Notes: a model not told the origin generated them from the sequence alone. Shown: positions 17,198-26,060, counted from the stretch's first letter. The stretch: DNA of 64,000 bases from Dawidia soli (GCF_018598185.1 NZ_JAHESC010000022.1:60131-124130), one strand, 5' to 3'. Numbers and translations: made by a program.

Positions 17198-18217
17198 CTA
17201 CGGGCAGCCCGTGCCCGTAATGACAATGCTGGTATCTTGTACTATATAATCTGCGCCGATCGCCTCGCACACAATGCGTATGCGCGCATACAGATCTTCG
17301 TCTGTCAGCGTGGTGGTCAGGCTGCAGCCGGCCAGGGTATTTTCATCGTACACAAAATCGACCCCGTAGCTTTCTTCCAGCGCCTGAAATATACTGGTCA
17401 CGGGTGCCGCATCGTAGCTCATGGTAGGATTGGCCGACGTGGCGGGAATGATACGCGGATGCGCCACCAATGCCTTTTTAACCCGATCGTTTTGACGACT
17501 GTATACCGCTTGCTGGTTGGGCGAGAGGACGACCGCCGCCGCGTCCTGGTTCGTGCGTGATCTTTGTTTATATACCGCCACACGCCCTGTGGCGACGGCC
17601 ACCGTTATCTCCGGTGCGTTTTCATAGGCCTTTATCGTAAAGCTTGTACCTAACACGCGCGTGGTCACTTCTTGTGTATAGACTAAAAAAGGACGGAGCG
17701 TATCGCGCTGTACGTCAAAGAATCCTTCACCCAGGAGCGTCACTTCGCGTTGGTCGCGTCGAAAAGTCTGCGGGAAACACAGCGTGCTGCCGGGATAAAG
17801 CATCACGCGGCTACCGTCGGTCAGCGAGACCATGCGCGGCGTCTCACTACTATTGTGCTCGGCGCTCCAGCCTGCGGGTAGCGTCTCCGCGGTGATCGTT
17901 GAAACTTCAGCGTGTGGCGTAGGGGTAAAATAGTACCAGCCTCCCGCCGCCAATAGGAACAATGTCAGGCAAGCAGCAATTTTCAGCAACAGGTGGTGGC
18001 GCGGCGGCCGGCCGTCGCGCAGGCGGGCGCTGAGCTGCCTCCAGGCTTTGGCCTCGAGTATAATGCGTTGCTCCTCGGGTAGTGCCTGGCGGCCGTTGGT
18101 GTCGATGGTGTTATACCACTCTTGAACCAACGCCTCCTCTTGTGGTGTGCACTGCCCTTGGCAATACCGGGTTAGGAGTTCTTTGAAGGCTTCGGGTGTC
18201 ATGTTGGTAAGACGCAT
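17198..18217 (-). CDS. FecR-family anti-sigma factor
   Basis: A 339-residue inner-membrane regulator. An N-terminal cytoplasmic anti-sigma region of about 75 residues is followed by a membrane helix (about 76-97), a FecR domain (about 115-215, with SLTDGSRVMLYPGSTLCFP) and a C-terminal DUF4974-type domain (IFQALEESYGVDFVYD). It would hold the ECF sigma factor encoded 76 bases upstream until the SusC transporter with its STN domain reports ligand. The order sigma, fecR, susC, susD on one strand fits this trans-envelope circuit. Confidence 0.95.
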   Translation of the reverse strand: MRLTNMTPEAFKELLTRYCQGQCTPQEEALVQEWYNTIDTNGRQALPEEQRIILEAKAWRQLSARLRDGRPPRHHLLLKIAACLTLFLLAAGGWYYFTPTPHAEVSTITAETLPAGWSAEHNSSETPRMVSLTDGSRVMLYPGSTLCFPQTFRRDQREVTLLGEGFFDVQRDTLRPFLVYTQEVTTRVLGTSFTIKAYENAPEITVAVATGRVAVYKQRSRTNQDAAAVVLSPNQQAVYSRQNDRVKKALVAHPRIIPATSANPTMSYDAAPVTSIFQALEESYGVDFVYDENTLAGCSLTTTLTDEDLYARIRIVCEAIGADYIVQDTSIVITGTGCP

Positions 18218-18293
18218 GACCCGCCAAATGCCCTAAACGCTCCGGCAACTTTTTTCAAACGTTATCATAAACAGCGCAGTTGCCTCACAAGCG

Positions 18294-18872
18294 TTAGAGA
18301 TGCGTCAGCATGGCCGTGAGAAAAATAAAATCGCGCAGGTGGTATCGCAGTTGCTTGAGCGATTTGGTGAGATGATATTCGATGGCTTTTTCGGAAAGCT
18401 GCAGCAGCCCGGCAATCTCGGCAACGGAGCGGCCTTCCAGGCGGTTTAAGCGAAAGACCTCCCTGGATTTTTCAGGTAGGTGACTGACAGCTTCTTCCAA
18501 CGCTTCGTGCAGATTGTCATACTCCACGGTGTCTTCTGTTACCGTGCGTTGCCACGGAATGAATGTTTTATAGTACTCCCAGTATTTGCGTTGAGTGACC
18601 TGCTGGCGGATGTGGTCGATGACACGGTTGCGCACGGACGTCTGCAGATAATACCAGAGGTTGGTGACATACAACGTCGCGCGCTTCTCCCAGAGCGCAA
18701 AAAAGATGGCCTGTACGATCTCCTCCGCCTCCGCATGCGACTGTACTTTGGAACGCGCGATGTTATAACTGCGCGTCCAGAAACGCCGGAATATTTCCTC
18801 GTATGCCGCTTCGCTACCATCGCGCAGGGCAGACAGCAGTTGTTGCTCCGTATATAGGCTTAGGTCCGACAT
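18294..18872 (-). CDS. ECF sigma-70 factor
   Basis: A 192-residue ECF sigma factor of the Bacteroidota FecI-like group. Region 2 (FRRFWTRSYNIARSKVQSHA then AEEIVQAIFFALWEKR) and region 4 (LPEKSREVFRLNRLEGRS followed by EIAGLLQLSEKAIEYHL) are both complete. It is the first gene of the sigma-fecR-susC-susD set and most likely drives the two downstream transport genes. The C-terminal tail is hydrophobic (FIFLTAMLTHL), as is common in this group. Confidence 0.95.
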   Translation of the reverse strand: MSDLSLYTEQQLLSALRDGSEAAYEEIFRRFWTRSYNIARSKVQSHAEAEEIVQAIFFALWEKRATLYVTNLWYYLQTSVRNRVIDHIRQQVTQRKYWEYYKTFIPWQRTVTEDTVEYDNLHEALEEAVSHLPEKSREVFRLNRLEGRSVAEIAGLLQLSEKAIEYHLTKSLKQLRYHLRDFIFLTAMLTHL

Positions 18873-19069
18873 GTTAAGGGCGCTTTATACAAGTTTAAAT
18901 AATTTTTAACACAATCGTTTTCGGATAGCGGGAAATTTACGCGCGACGTTTTCATTATTTCGATGAACACAACTTTTTAGTGGGTGGAACTGCGATAGCG
19001 GCAGCACAGTACATGACGGCCGCTTTGACGGTATGCGTGCTGCGAAAAAGTACAGCACAATTTCACGGT

Positions 19070-19083
19070 CCGGGCATGCCCGG
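19070..19083. promoter_or_regulatory. Palindrome upstream of the dioxygenase remnant
   Basis: CCGGGCATGCCCGG is a perfect 14-base palindrome, 56 bases before the ATG of the broken dioxygenase gene and followed by TCGTTTTT. It could be an operator for the small detoxification-type operon or a hairpin; no regulator gene is adjacent. Confidence 0.3.
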
Positions 19084-19138
19084 TCGTTTTTAGACATATT
19101 GCATTCCAAACGTGCACCAAACGCCTTTGGACATCATT

Positions 19139-19402
19139 ATGGAAAACAGCATCCTTGGCATTCATCACATTACGGCCATTGCCGGTCAGGCCAAACGCAA
19201 CCACGATTTTTATACGCGTGTGTTGGGGCTGCGCATGGTCAAGAAAACCGTGAACTTTGACGACCCCGGTACTTATCATTTTTATTCTGGTGACGAAGCC
19301 GGCACGCCTGGTACTATCTTAACCTTTTTTCCGTGGGAAGGCATTACCCAGGCCGGGCACGGGCATGGCGACTGTGGTAAGATGCGTACCTTTACCCTAT
19401 GA
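19139..19402 (+). pseudogene. Remnant of MhqO-type ring-cleaving dioxygenase (VOC family), frameshifted and truncated
   Basis: The first 70 codons match the start of VOC-family ring-cleaving dioxygenases: GIHHITAIAG, then FYTRVLGLRMVKKTVNFDDP, TYHFYSGDEAGTPGT and LTFFPWEGI. The intact family is about 310 residues with two VOC modules, but here translation ends after 87 residues with an unrelated tail. Skipping one base at about 19346 restores IPRPGTGMATV, the expected family continuation after FFPW; this points to a one-base insertion. Shortly after that the family match stops and the GNAT gene starts, so most of the 3' part seems lost as well. The remaining metal-ligand His (HH in GIHHIT) is present but the enzyme cannot be complete. 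Confidence 0.8.
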
Positions 19403-19710
19403 ACGACATAACCCTAAAATTGAACGATGCCGGCCGGGGCGCTTTCCTGATCGAAGAGAACAGCGAGCGTCTGGGTGAAATGGAAATTGGTATTACCGGC
19501 GGTAACCTGGTGGTATATCACACCGAGGTGTCGGACAAGCTCAAAGGCCAGGGAGCGGGTGGTAAGCTATTAGCCGCCATGGCGGCGCACGCGCGGCTAC
19601 ACAACCTGAAAGTGATACCGCTGTGCCCCTATGTGTTGGCTCAATTCAAGCGCCACCCGGAACAGTATGCGGACCTTTGGAACCAGGCTTGGCACGGTAA
19701 CAAATCCTGA
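19399..19710 (+). CDS. Small GNAT-family acetyltransferase (YjdJ-like)
   Basis: A 103-residue protein of the compact GNAT type (Acetyltransf_CG, YjdJ-like): YHTEVSDKLKGQGAGGKLL carries the acetyl-CoA loop (Q/R-x-x-G-x-G), and CPYVLAQFKRHPEQYADL is the usual end. Its ATG overlaps the stop of the dioxygenase remnant (ATGA), which reflects the deletion that brought the two together. It is followed 8 bases later by the esterase gene. In many genomes a dioxygenase, a small GNAT and this esterase form one group, often linked to quinone or electrophile stress. The acetyl acceptor is unknown. Confidence 0.88.
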   Translation: MNDITLKLNDAGRGAFLIEENSERLGEMEIGITGGNLVVYHTEVSDKLKGQGAGGKLLAAMAAHARLHNLKVIPLCPYVLAQFKRHPEQYADLWNQAWHGNKS

Positions 19711-19718
19711 ACAGTACC

Positions 19719-20339
19719 ATGCATCAGAAAAATATACACTACGCCGGACGGACGCTGACAGAAGCCACCCGGGCGTTGATATTATTACACGGCCGTGGTG
19801 GTACGGCCGGCGATATCCTGTCGCTGGCACCGCTGCTGCACGTGCAGGATTTTGCATTGCTCGCCCCGCAGGCCATGCAGAACACCTGGTACCCATATTC
19901 CTTCCTGACGCCGCCCGCAGACAATGAACCGTGGCTTTCTTCCGCCCTGGGCATTGTCGGCAGCGTTATAGAAGACATCACGATGGCGGGCATCGCCACG
20001 GAAAATATATACTTCACCGGCTTCTCGCAGGGGGCCTGCCTGACGTTGGAGTTCATTACGCGACACGCGCAACGGTGGGGTGGCGTGGCGGCCTTTACCG
20101 GCGGACTGATCGGTGACAAACTTTACACGGAAAACTACCGGGGCGACTTTGCCGGCACGCCTGTTTTTATCGGCACGAGCGACCCCGATCCACACGTGCC
20201 GGTAACACGCGTACAAGCGTCCGAGGCCGTCTTGCGCGAACGGCATGCCCAGGTCACGCTCAAGGTATATCCCAACATGGGCCACACCATTAGCCGCGAC
20301 GAATTAGAGCAAGCCAACACGCTGATCTTTAAAATGTAG
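19719..20339 (+). CDS. Phospholipase/carboxylesterase (MhqD-like alpha/beta hydrolase)
   Basis: A 206-residue alpha/beta hydrolase of the Abhydrolase_2 group. The nucleophile is Ser103 in GFSQGA, the acid is Asp155 or Asp157 in SDPDPHVP and the base is His189 in NMGHT. The N-terminal LHGRGG loop gives the oxyanion hole. Together with the preceding dioxygenase remnant it resembles the mhqO-mhqD pairing known from hydroquinone and diamide resistance in Firmicutes. It is intact even though its dioxygenase partner is broken. The stop lies 10 bases from the convergent thiolase gene. Confidence 0.9.
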   Translation: MHQKNIHYAGRTLTEATRALILLHGRGGTAGDILSLAPLLHVQDFALLAPQAMQNTWYPYSFLTPPADNEPWLSSALGIVGSVIEDITMAGIATENIYFTGFSQGACLTLEFITRHAQRWGGVAAFTGGLIGDKLYTENYRGDFAGTPVFIGTSDPDPHVPVTRVQASEAVLRERHAQVTLKVYPNMGHTISRDELEQANTLIFKM

Positions 20340-20349
20340 GGAACGACTG

Positions 20350-21627
20350 TTATCGCTGCAGGATGGCCGTAATGCCCTGGCCGCCGGCAGCACACACCGA
20401 GATAAACCCACGGCCACTTCCTTTTTCGTGCAACAACTTGGCCAATGTGGCAATGACACGGCCGCCGGTAGCGGCAAACGGGTGCCCCGCCGCCAGGCTG
20501 CTGCCCACAACATTCAACTTGCTACGATCAATGCTGCCCAGCGGCTCCTGCCCAAACTGACGGCTTAGCTCGGGGCTCTCCCAGATCTTCAACGTAGTGA
20601 GTACCTGCGCAGCAAACGCCTCGTGTATTTCATAGAAGTCAAAATCCTGTAATGTCAGCCCGGCCTTGGCCAGCATGCGTGATGCGGCATGGACGGGCGA
20701 CATCAATAAGTTATGACGATTGTCCAGGTATTCGATCGCAGCCAGCTCGGCATGTGTAATGTATGCCAACACGGGAAGACCTTGCGCGCGTGCCCATTCC
20801 TCGGAGGCCAGTAGTATACACGAGGCACCGTCGGTCAACGGTGATGAATTGCCGGCCGTAAGCGAGCCGTTTACTTTGTCAAACGCGGGCTTAAGCTTGG
20901 CCAGCTTCTCCATGCTGGTATCGGTACGCAGGTTGTTGTCGCGGTTCAACCCGTTATAGGGAGTGATCATATCGTTAAAGAACCCGCTGTCGTAAGCGCG
21001 CGCCATTTTCTGGTGGCTTTCGAGCGAGTATTGATCTTGCTCCTCGCGCGAGATGCCATAATGCCGGGCGGTGATCTCGGTCTGCCCCCCCATCGAGAGC
21101 CCTGTACGCGCTTCGACGTTCTGCGGAGCTTCGGGGGCCAGGTCTTTTAATCGGATCTTCAGGAACTGGCGCAATCGCTCGCCGGTCGTCTTTGCCCGGC
21201 GCGCGGCCAGCAGGATACGACGCAGGTTCTCGCCCAGCAGCAACGGCACGTTGCTGGTAGAGTCTACCCCACCGGCTATGCCCACCTCTATTTGCCCGAG
21301 GGCGATCTTGTTGGCAATGTACACCGCCGATTCGATGCCCGTGTCACAGGCTTGCTGAATATCACAGGCGGGCGTGGCGCGGTCCAGCGACGTAGACATG
21401 ACACACTCGCGCATGAGGTTTATTTCGCGGCTGTCTTTTATAACGGCTCCACCGGCCACTTCGCCGAGGCGCAGTCCCTGCAGCTTGTAGCGGTCGATCA
21501 ACCCGTTCAGGGCTGCAACCATCATGTCTTTGTTATTGGCCTGCGTATAAACGGTGTTGTTACGGGCAAAGGGTATACGGTTATAGCCTACGATAGCGAC
21601 TTTACGGGATTGGGCGATGGCGAGCAT
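20350..21627 (-). CDS. Acetyl-CoA C-acyltransferase (thiolase, FadI-like)
   Basis: A 425-residue thiolase. The acyl-accepting Cys94 lies in QQACDTG, His335 in HEAFAAQ, His382 in GHPFAATG and the second catalytic Cys412 in CAAGGQG, so the active site is complete. Length and the extended loop around residues 140-180 fit the FadI-like degradative thiolases. It would cleave 3-ketoacyl-CoA in beta-oxidation. No acyl-CoA dehydrogenase or hydratase lies next to it, so it may be a single distributed gene of the pathway. Confidence 0.92.
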   Translation of the reverse strand: MLAIAQSRKVAIVGYNRIPFARNNTVYTQANNKDMMVAALNGLIDRYKLQGLRLGEVAGGAVIKDSREINLMRECVMSTSLDRATPACDIQQACDTGIESAVYIANKIALGQIEVGIAGGVDSTSNVPLLLGENLRRILLAARRAKTTGERLRQFLKIRLKDLAPEAPQNVEARTGLSMGGQTEITARHYGISREEQDQYSLESHQKMARAYDSGFFNDMITPYNGLNRDNNLRTDTSMEKLAKLKPAFDKVNGSLTAGNSSPLTDGASCILLASEEWARAQGLPVLAYITHAELAAIEYLDNRHNLLMSPVHAASRMLAKAGLTLQDFDFYEIHEAFAAQVLTTLKIWESPELSRQFGQEPLGSIDRSKLNVVGSSLAAGHPFAATGGRVIATLAKLLHEKGSGRGFISVCAAGGQGITAILQR

Positions 21628-21722
21628 GGTGATAGTATTAATGCGCGCTTAAGTTACCGAATTAATGGTTGTGACGACATGTCAATTTTATCGTTTCACC
21701 TGCCTTCCCGAGGTTTGCGGCG

Positions 21723-22187
21723 TCAATTCTTTTCGCGCCCCCGGCGACGTTCCTGTATCTGCTTCAGTATCAGCAATCGAAACTTGCGTTCGACCTCGGG
21801 TAGCATCCGCAGCTTCTGCGCGGGAATAACGTTTAGCAGTTGCCCGGAATATTGCCGTTCCAGATCCACTTCTTTCTGCTTCACTTCCAGGCCCAGGGCC
21901 ACCAGGTCTTTTTCATTCTGGTCAGCGGTTTTACCGGGGTCGGGATGGCGTCTGGCATAGCGCAGGTCTTTCAGCAACGCTTTGCGCTTGTCCGTAAACT
22001 CGCGGTAGATGGGCCAAAATTTTTCCGCTTCTGTGGGGGTCAGCGCCAATTGGTCCGTGATGTACGCCACGCGCGCCGCGTGTATTCGTTCGCGCACCGT
22101 GGGGCTGCTTTCGCCGGGCAGGTCGTCCTCCTGCGCGTATAACGGGATGGCCAGTATGACCAGTATGATGGAAATGAACGTTTTCAT
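21723..22187 (-). CDS. Periplasmic Spy/CpxP-like protein
   Basis: A 154-residue exported protein: signal peptide (MKTFISIILVILAIPLYAQ), then a helical body with the LTPTEAEKFWPIYREF segment and a Lys/Arg-rich end. This pattern is common in small Bacteroidota proteins encoded behind ECF sigma genes and recalls Spy/CpxP helical chaperones and metal-resistance sensors. It is the last gene of a three-gene set, starting 3 bases after the membrane-protein gene. It may report periplasmic stress to that set; no ligand is evident. Confidence 0.75.
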   Translation of the reverse strand: MKTFISIILVILAIPLYAQEDDLPGESSPTVRERIHAARVAYITDQLALTPTEAEKFWPIYREFTDKRKALLKDLRYARRHPDPGKTADQNEKDLVALGLEVKQKEVDLERQYSGQLLNVIPAQKLRMLPEVERKFRLLILKQIQERRRGREKN

Positions 22188-22190
22188 GTC

Positions 22191-22604
22191 TTATAAACTA
22201 TTAAGGTCGTTCAGGTTGTCTTCTATGGCGTCGAGTACGTCGTCGTCCAGATCCAGGTGGTAGACCTCTTGCTCGATAGCCTGCGCGTCGTCGGTATCCA
22301 GCAGGTCGGTGTCCAGTAGCTCTTCCGTGGAAAGTCCTTCGGACTCTTCCAGGTAGCTCATCAATTCTTCCGTGGCAATGCCTTCCAGGATATCTTGTGG
22401 CGAAGATGCCTGACGCGTATACCATAAAATGCCGGCGGCAAACAACACAACTGCCGGCAAGGCATACCGCAAGCTGTAGCGCCACACAGGCCGGATCGCA
22501 GGGGTCTGTTTTGCCACGCGCGCCTGAATGACGCCGGGCAACGTATCGAAATAGCCTTCGGGCGCTGTAAAGATCTCTTTTTTGGGTATGTCTTCCAGTT
22601 TCAT
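22191..22604 (-). CDS. Single-pass membrane protein, probable anti-sigma factor
   Basis: A 137-residue protein with about 40 cytoplasmic residues (MKLEDIPKKEIFTAPEGYFD), one membrane helix (about residues 43-62) and an acidic C-terminal region of about 70 residues rich in Asp, Glu and Leu. The place directly after an ECF sigma gene (11-base gap) and before a Spy-like gene suggests that it holds the sigma factor at the membrane. There is no zinc-finger motif and no close family name that I recognise, so this is inference from context. Confidence 0.65.
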   Translation of the reverse strand: MKLEDIPKKEIFTAPEGYFDTLPGVIQARVAKQTPAIRPVWRYSLRYALPAVVLFAAGILWYTRQASSPQDILEGIATEELMSYLEESEGLSTEELLDTDLLDTDDAQAIEQEVYHLDLDDDVLDAIEDNLNDLNSL

Positions 22605-22615
22605 ACAGGTAGCGG

Positions 22616-23173
22616 TTAGTGGCCGGCGGTGTTTATATCGTGGCGAAGATAGTCTTCGATCTTTTTTACCGCGTGGTGGTAGCTGGCCTTGAGTGCCCCC
22701 ACGCTGGTTTGTGTGATCTCTGCGATCGTTTCATAAGGCAGATCTTCAAAGTATTTCATATTGAAGACCACCCGTTGTTTATCGGGCAGCGAGAGAAGGG
22801 CTTTCTGCAAGCGGCGTTGTACGTCGTCGCCGGACAACCCTGGCTGCTGGTCGAGCTTGCGGCTAAGCTCTTCGGTCACGTCGCCGATGGGCAGGAAGAA
22901 CCTGCGCTTTTTACTGCGTAAGAAATTCAGGCATTCGTTGGTGGCGATGCGGTACACCCAGGTGTACAACCGGGCATCCTCCCGAAAGCTGTCGATGTGC
23001 TTGTGGATCTTGATAAAGACCTCCTGGGTCAGGTCGTCGGCATCGTCGTGGTCAATGACCATCTTGCGGATATGGCCGTAGACACGCTGCTGGTACGCGC
23101 GCACCAACAGGTTAAATCCGTAATTCCGGGTCCCGGGGTCCCGGATCTTTGCCAAAAGCTCTTTATCCTCCAA
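22616..23173 (-). CDS. ECF sigma factor (SigW/RpoE-like)
   Basis: A 185-residue ECF sigma factor. Region 2 includes DDADDLTQEVFIKIHKHID and YTWVYRIATNECLNFLR; region 4 includes ALLSLPDKQRVVFNMKYFED and a helix-turn-helix (TIAEITQTSVGALKASYHHA). It heads the operon with the membrane protein and the Spy-like protein, most likely an envelope-stress circuit. It differs from the FecI-like factor at 18294-18872 in length and region-2 wording, so the two are not recent duplicates. Confidence 0.95.
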   Translation of the reverse strand: MEDKELLAKIRDPGTRNYGFNLLVRAYQQRVYGHIRKMVIDHDDADDLTQEVFIKIHKHIDSFREDARLYTWVYRIATNECLNFLRSKKRRFFLPIGDVTEELSRKLDQQPGLSGDDVQRRLQKALLSLPDKQRVVFNMKYFEDLPYETIAEITQTSVGALKASYHHAVKKIEDYLRHDINTAGH

Positions 23174-23243
23174 GGAGATCGACGGTGAATTCCCAAGTTA
23201 GACAAAAGCCCGGGCGCCGGGTTTAACGACCGGTGAAAATAAT

Positions 23244-25487
23244 TCAGGCGTTACGGGGCAGCGTAATGACAAAGGTCGCCCCGGCCCCCCAGACACTTTC
23301 CAGCGTAATGGTACCGTGCAGTTTCTCTACCAGGGTTTTGACGATCGACAACCCCAGGCCGGTTGAGCTCTCGCCCCCGGTGGGGCGTGCGGAGAGACGG
23401 GTAAATTTGCGGAAGACCCGCGACAGATCGTCTGGATGGAACCCCGGGCCCTCATCGCGAATACGAAGGGTGACCGCGGCCGGTTGCGCCTCTGTGTCGA
23501 TATAGATGCTCCTGCCGGGCGGCGAAAATTTGATGGCGTTCGTGAGGATGTTGTCGATTATGCGGTTGAGGCAATGGCTGTCGGTCTGCACCACACTGTC
23601 CGGGTCGTTGCGCAAGACCATGGTAAGTTGTTTTTTCTCCAATGCACCTGTATAGTGCGCTGCTAATGTGTCGACGAATTGTCCCACGTTTAGCGGGACC
23701 AGCGTTAGCGCTTCGTGATGCTCGTACTGATTGATCTCCAACAGGTCGCGGATCAGGCCATTCCCCTCCGAGCATACCTTTTGCATTATGCCCACCAGCT
23801 CCTTGCCTTCGTCGTTGAGGGACTGCCCCATCTCCACCAGCGTAGCAAGCCCCGCGATGCGGTTCAGCGGGCTGCGCAGGTCGTGCGCCACCACACCGAT
23901 CAGGCCGTCTTTCTCGCGGTGCAGCTCTTCCAGGGCTTCGTTCTTTGTGGCCAGCATCTTATTTTGTTCTTCTACGCGATCCATCAGCACCTTCAACTCT
24001 TCATACGCTTCGGATATCCGCTCGTGTTGCTCGCTCACCTCCCGTGCATAACGCGATTTGATATAGCCCCAATACAAAATGAGGCCGGTTAATAACACAA
24101 AGAAAATAACGGATATGATCAGCAGCTTTTTGTTCGAGGAAAGCTTCAGCTCCTCCATCTTTTTAGCTTCGCTCAGAAGAGCAATTTCTTTATCTTTCTT
24201 CTCGCTCTCATAGAGCTCTTGCATTTGCGCGACCTGCTGGCTTTTACGTTCGTTGAACAGGCTGTCTTTGAGGTGTGAATATTCTTTAAACCACTGGTAG
24301 GCCGACTGGTAGTTCCCACGCGCGGAGTCCAGCCGCGAGCTGTACAGGTATACCTTCTGCATCCAGGGCATCGCGTCAGACCGTTCGGCCGCTGCCTTTA
24401 CTTCCTCCAACGGGGCGGCTGCCCGCCGGGGTTGCTGTCTGCGGATGTATAGATCGGTCAGACCGAGCAAGGACTTGACGAGCGCTTCGTCGCTGTGGAT
24501 CTCGCGGGCTATACGGATCGATTCCTGGTAATAAGTTTCCGCATTCAGAAACCACCCCATGTTGCGATAGGAGTCACCCAGGCTGGCTTCGGCAAACGAC
24601 ATGCCGCGCTTGTCACCCATCTGCCCGTATTTGATCAGGGCGCTATCAAGATGTTGGTTGGCTTCCTTGTACTGTTTCAACCCGATAAAGGCCTCGCCGA
24701 TATTCAGCAATGCCACGGCTTCGGACCGCAGGTCGTTCATCTCGCGGGCAGCGGCACGGTACAGGCGAAAGTATCGCAACGCTTCGTCGTATTGGGTCGT
24801 GGCCATCTTCACCACGCCGAGGTTGTTGACAAGTGTGGCATAGTAGAGCCTGTCGGCAAACGTAGCGCTGATCTTCATGCCTTGCAGGTAATACTCCTGT
24901 GCCAGGTCGTAGCTGCCGCGGTTGAAGTATGTTATGCCCATGCTGTTGAGTACGCGCACGCGCATGTCTTCGTTGGGGTGGCTGTCGAGCACCGCCAGCG
25001 CTGCGCGGTATTGCTCGTTGGCTTCTTTGTAACGTGCCTGGTGGTCGTACGCCTGGCCGATGTAGAGGTAGGTATCGGCCAGTCTGCCGAGCTCGTTCGC
25101 TTCGGTAAAGGCCGTATGTCCTTTGTGAAAGTGCGCCAGCGCGCTGTCGTAATCACCCATGCGAAGATAGGCTTGCCCCGAGCCGATCCACGCATTACCT
25201 TCTCCTTTGGGATAGTGCATCGCGCGCGAAATAACGCGCGCCTCGGTTGCATTCTTTAAAGCTTCATCGTACTGCCCTGCGCGGTATAGCTGTCGCGTTA
25301 GCGCGATCAAAATGGTGGCACGCGTTGTATCTTCTGCGGGATGCGCCCGTAAGGCCTGGCGCAAACTATCCAGCTGCGGGGTAGCAGTCGATTGTGCGCT
25401 TGCTGTATGTGGCCCACATAAACATGTGGTGTAAACCAGCGCACATACCATCATAGAACGCAGGACAGGCAAAGTAAAATTGGGCAT
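23244..25487 (-). CDS. TPR-domain sensor histidine kinase
   Basis: A 747-residue kinase with a signal sequence, about seven periplasmic TPR units (residues about 45-400), one membrane helix (about 450-470), a coiled coil, a HisKA domain with the phosphorylation site VVAHDLRSPLNR and an HATPase_c domain (N-box DNILTNAIKF, G1 DEGPGF, G2 STGLGLSI). No receiver or output domain is attached. The Met at 25487 starts the signal peptide. TPR kinases of this type are frequent in Bacteroidota; the input is unknown, and the partner regulator is not adjacent. Confidence 0.93.
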   Translation of the reverse strand: MPNFTLPVLRSMMVCALVYTTCLCGPHTASAQSTATPQLDSLRQALRAHPAEDTTRATILIALTRQLYRAGQYDEALKNATEARVISRAMHYPKGEGNAWIGSGQAYLRMGDYDSALAHFHKGHTAFTEANELGRLADTYLYIGQAYDHQARYKEANEQYRAALAVLDSHPNEDMRVRVLNSMGITYFNRGSYDLAQEYYLQGMKISATFADRLYYATLVNNLGVVKMATTQYDEALRYFRLYRAAAREMNDLRSEAVALLNIGEAFIGLKQYKEANQHLDSALIKYGQMGDKRGMSFAEASLGDSYRNMGWFLNAETYYQESIRIAREIHSDEALVKSLLGLTDLYIRRQQPRRAAAPLEEVKAAAERSDAMPWMQKVYLYSSRLDSARGNYQSAYQWFKEYSHLKDSLFNERKSQQVAQMQELYESEKKDKEIALLSEAKKMEELKLSSNKKLLIISVIFFVLLTGLILYWGYIKSRYAREVSEQHERISEAYEELKVLMDRVEEQNKMLATKNEALEELHREKDGLIGVVAHDLRSPLNRIAGLATLVEMGQSLNDEGKELVGIMQKVCSEGNGLIRDLLEINQYEHHEALTLVPLNVGQFVDTLAAHYTGALEKKQLTMVLRNDPDSVVQTDSHCLNRIIDNILTNAIKFSPPGRSIYIDTEAQPAAVTLRIRDEGPGFHPDDLSRVFRKFTRLSARPTGGESSTGLGLSIVKTLVEKLHGTITLESVWGAGATFVITLPRNA

Positions 25488-25559
25488 ACTCCTGCCATAT
25501 ACGTTTTCCGGAAAAAAAGTTTCACACACGAAAACGATTCTTCCGAAAATGCATTTTTT

Positions 25560-26060
25560 TCAATCGCGCCGCCGTGTGCTTAAATAGTTACTAAAGTCTT
25601 CCAGCACTTGCGCCGCATAATAGCGTTGCACCGGGTAGACGCCTTCTTTAGTGGTTTCCATCTTTTTCTCCAACACCACCGCGCCGTTGTAGGCCACGGC
25701 ATAGAATGCAAACAACGTTCCCTCTACCCCACACTCCGGAAAGGGCGCGGCATAGCCCGTGATGCCGATGCCCCAGTCACTCGAAAACAATGTGCTGACA
25801 TGACGCGCCATCTGGGCGGCTACACGGTCGGATACGCTGTTGCATGCGAGGGCATGGATGGGCTCCACTTGCAATAGCCGGGCCTTTTGGCCAATGTTGT
25901 AGGCGGTCAGTCCGCCCTGGAAAAAAAGCGTGGCCTGGTCGGCCAGCGAAATAGCCGCTTGCAGTTGACCGGCCGTGACGCTTTCCGCAACGGCCAACGT
26001 TTCTTCGTGGGCTACCATGTAATGCCTGATGTCGGAAATGTCGGCTAGTTTGTGCATCAT
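25560..26060 (-). CDS. CinA C-terminal-domain protein
   Basis: A 166-residue protein equal to the C-terminal amidase-like domain of CinA, without the N-terminal MoCF-like domain. AESVTAGQLQAAISLAD, FFQGGLTAYNIGQKARLL and the strand GIGITGYAAPFPECG are family features. In full CinA this domain is linked with nicotinamide-nucleotide amidohydrolase activity; the usual AESCTGG is here AESVTAG, so activity is not certain. The start at 26060 was chosen because earlier in-frame sequence has no similarity to the family. It is read divergently from acnA. Confidence 0.85.
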   Translation of the reverse strand: MMHKLADISDIRHYMVAHEETLAVAESVTAGQLQAAISLADQATLFFQGGLTAYNIGQKARLLQVEPIHALACNSVSDRVAAQMARHVSTLFSSDWGIGITGYAAPFPECGVEGTLFAFYAVAYNGAVVLEKKMETTKEGVYPVQRYYAAQVLEDFSNYLSTRRRD

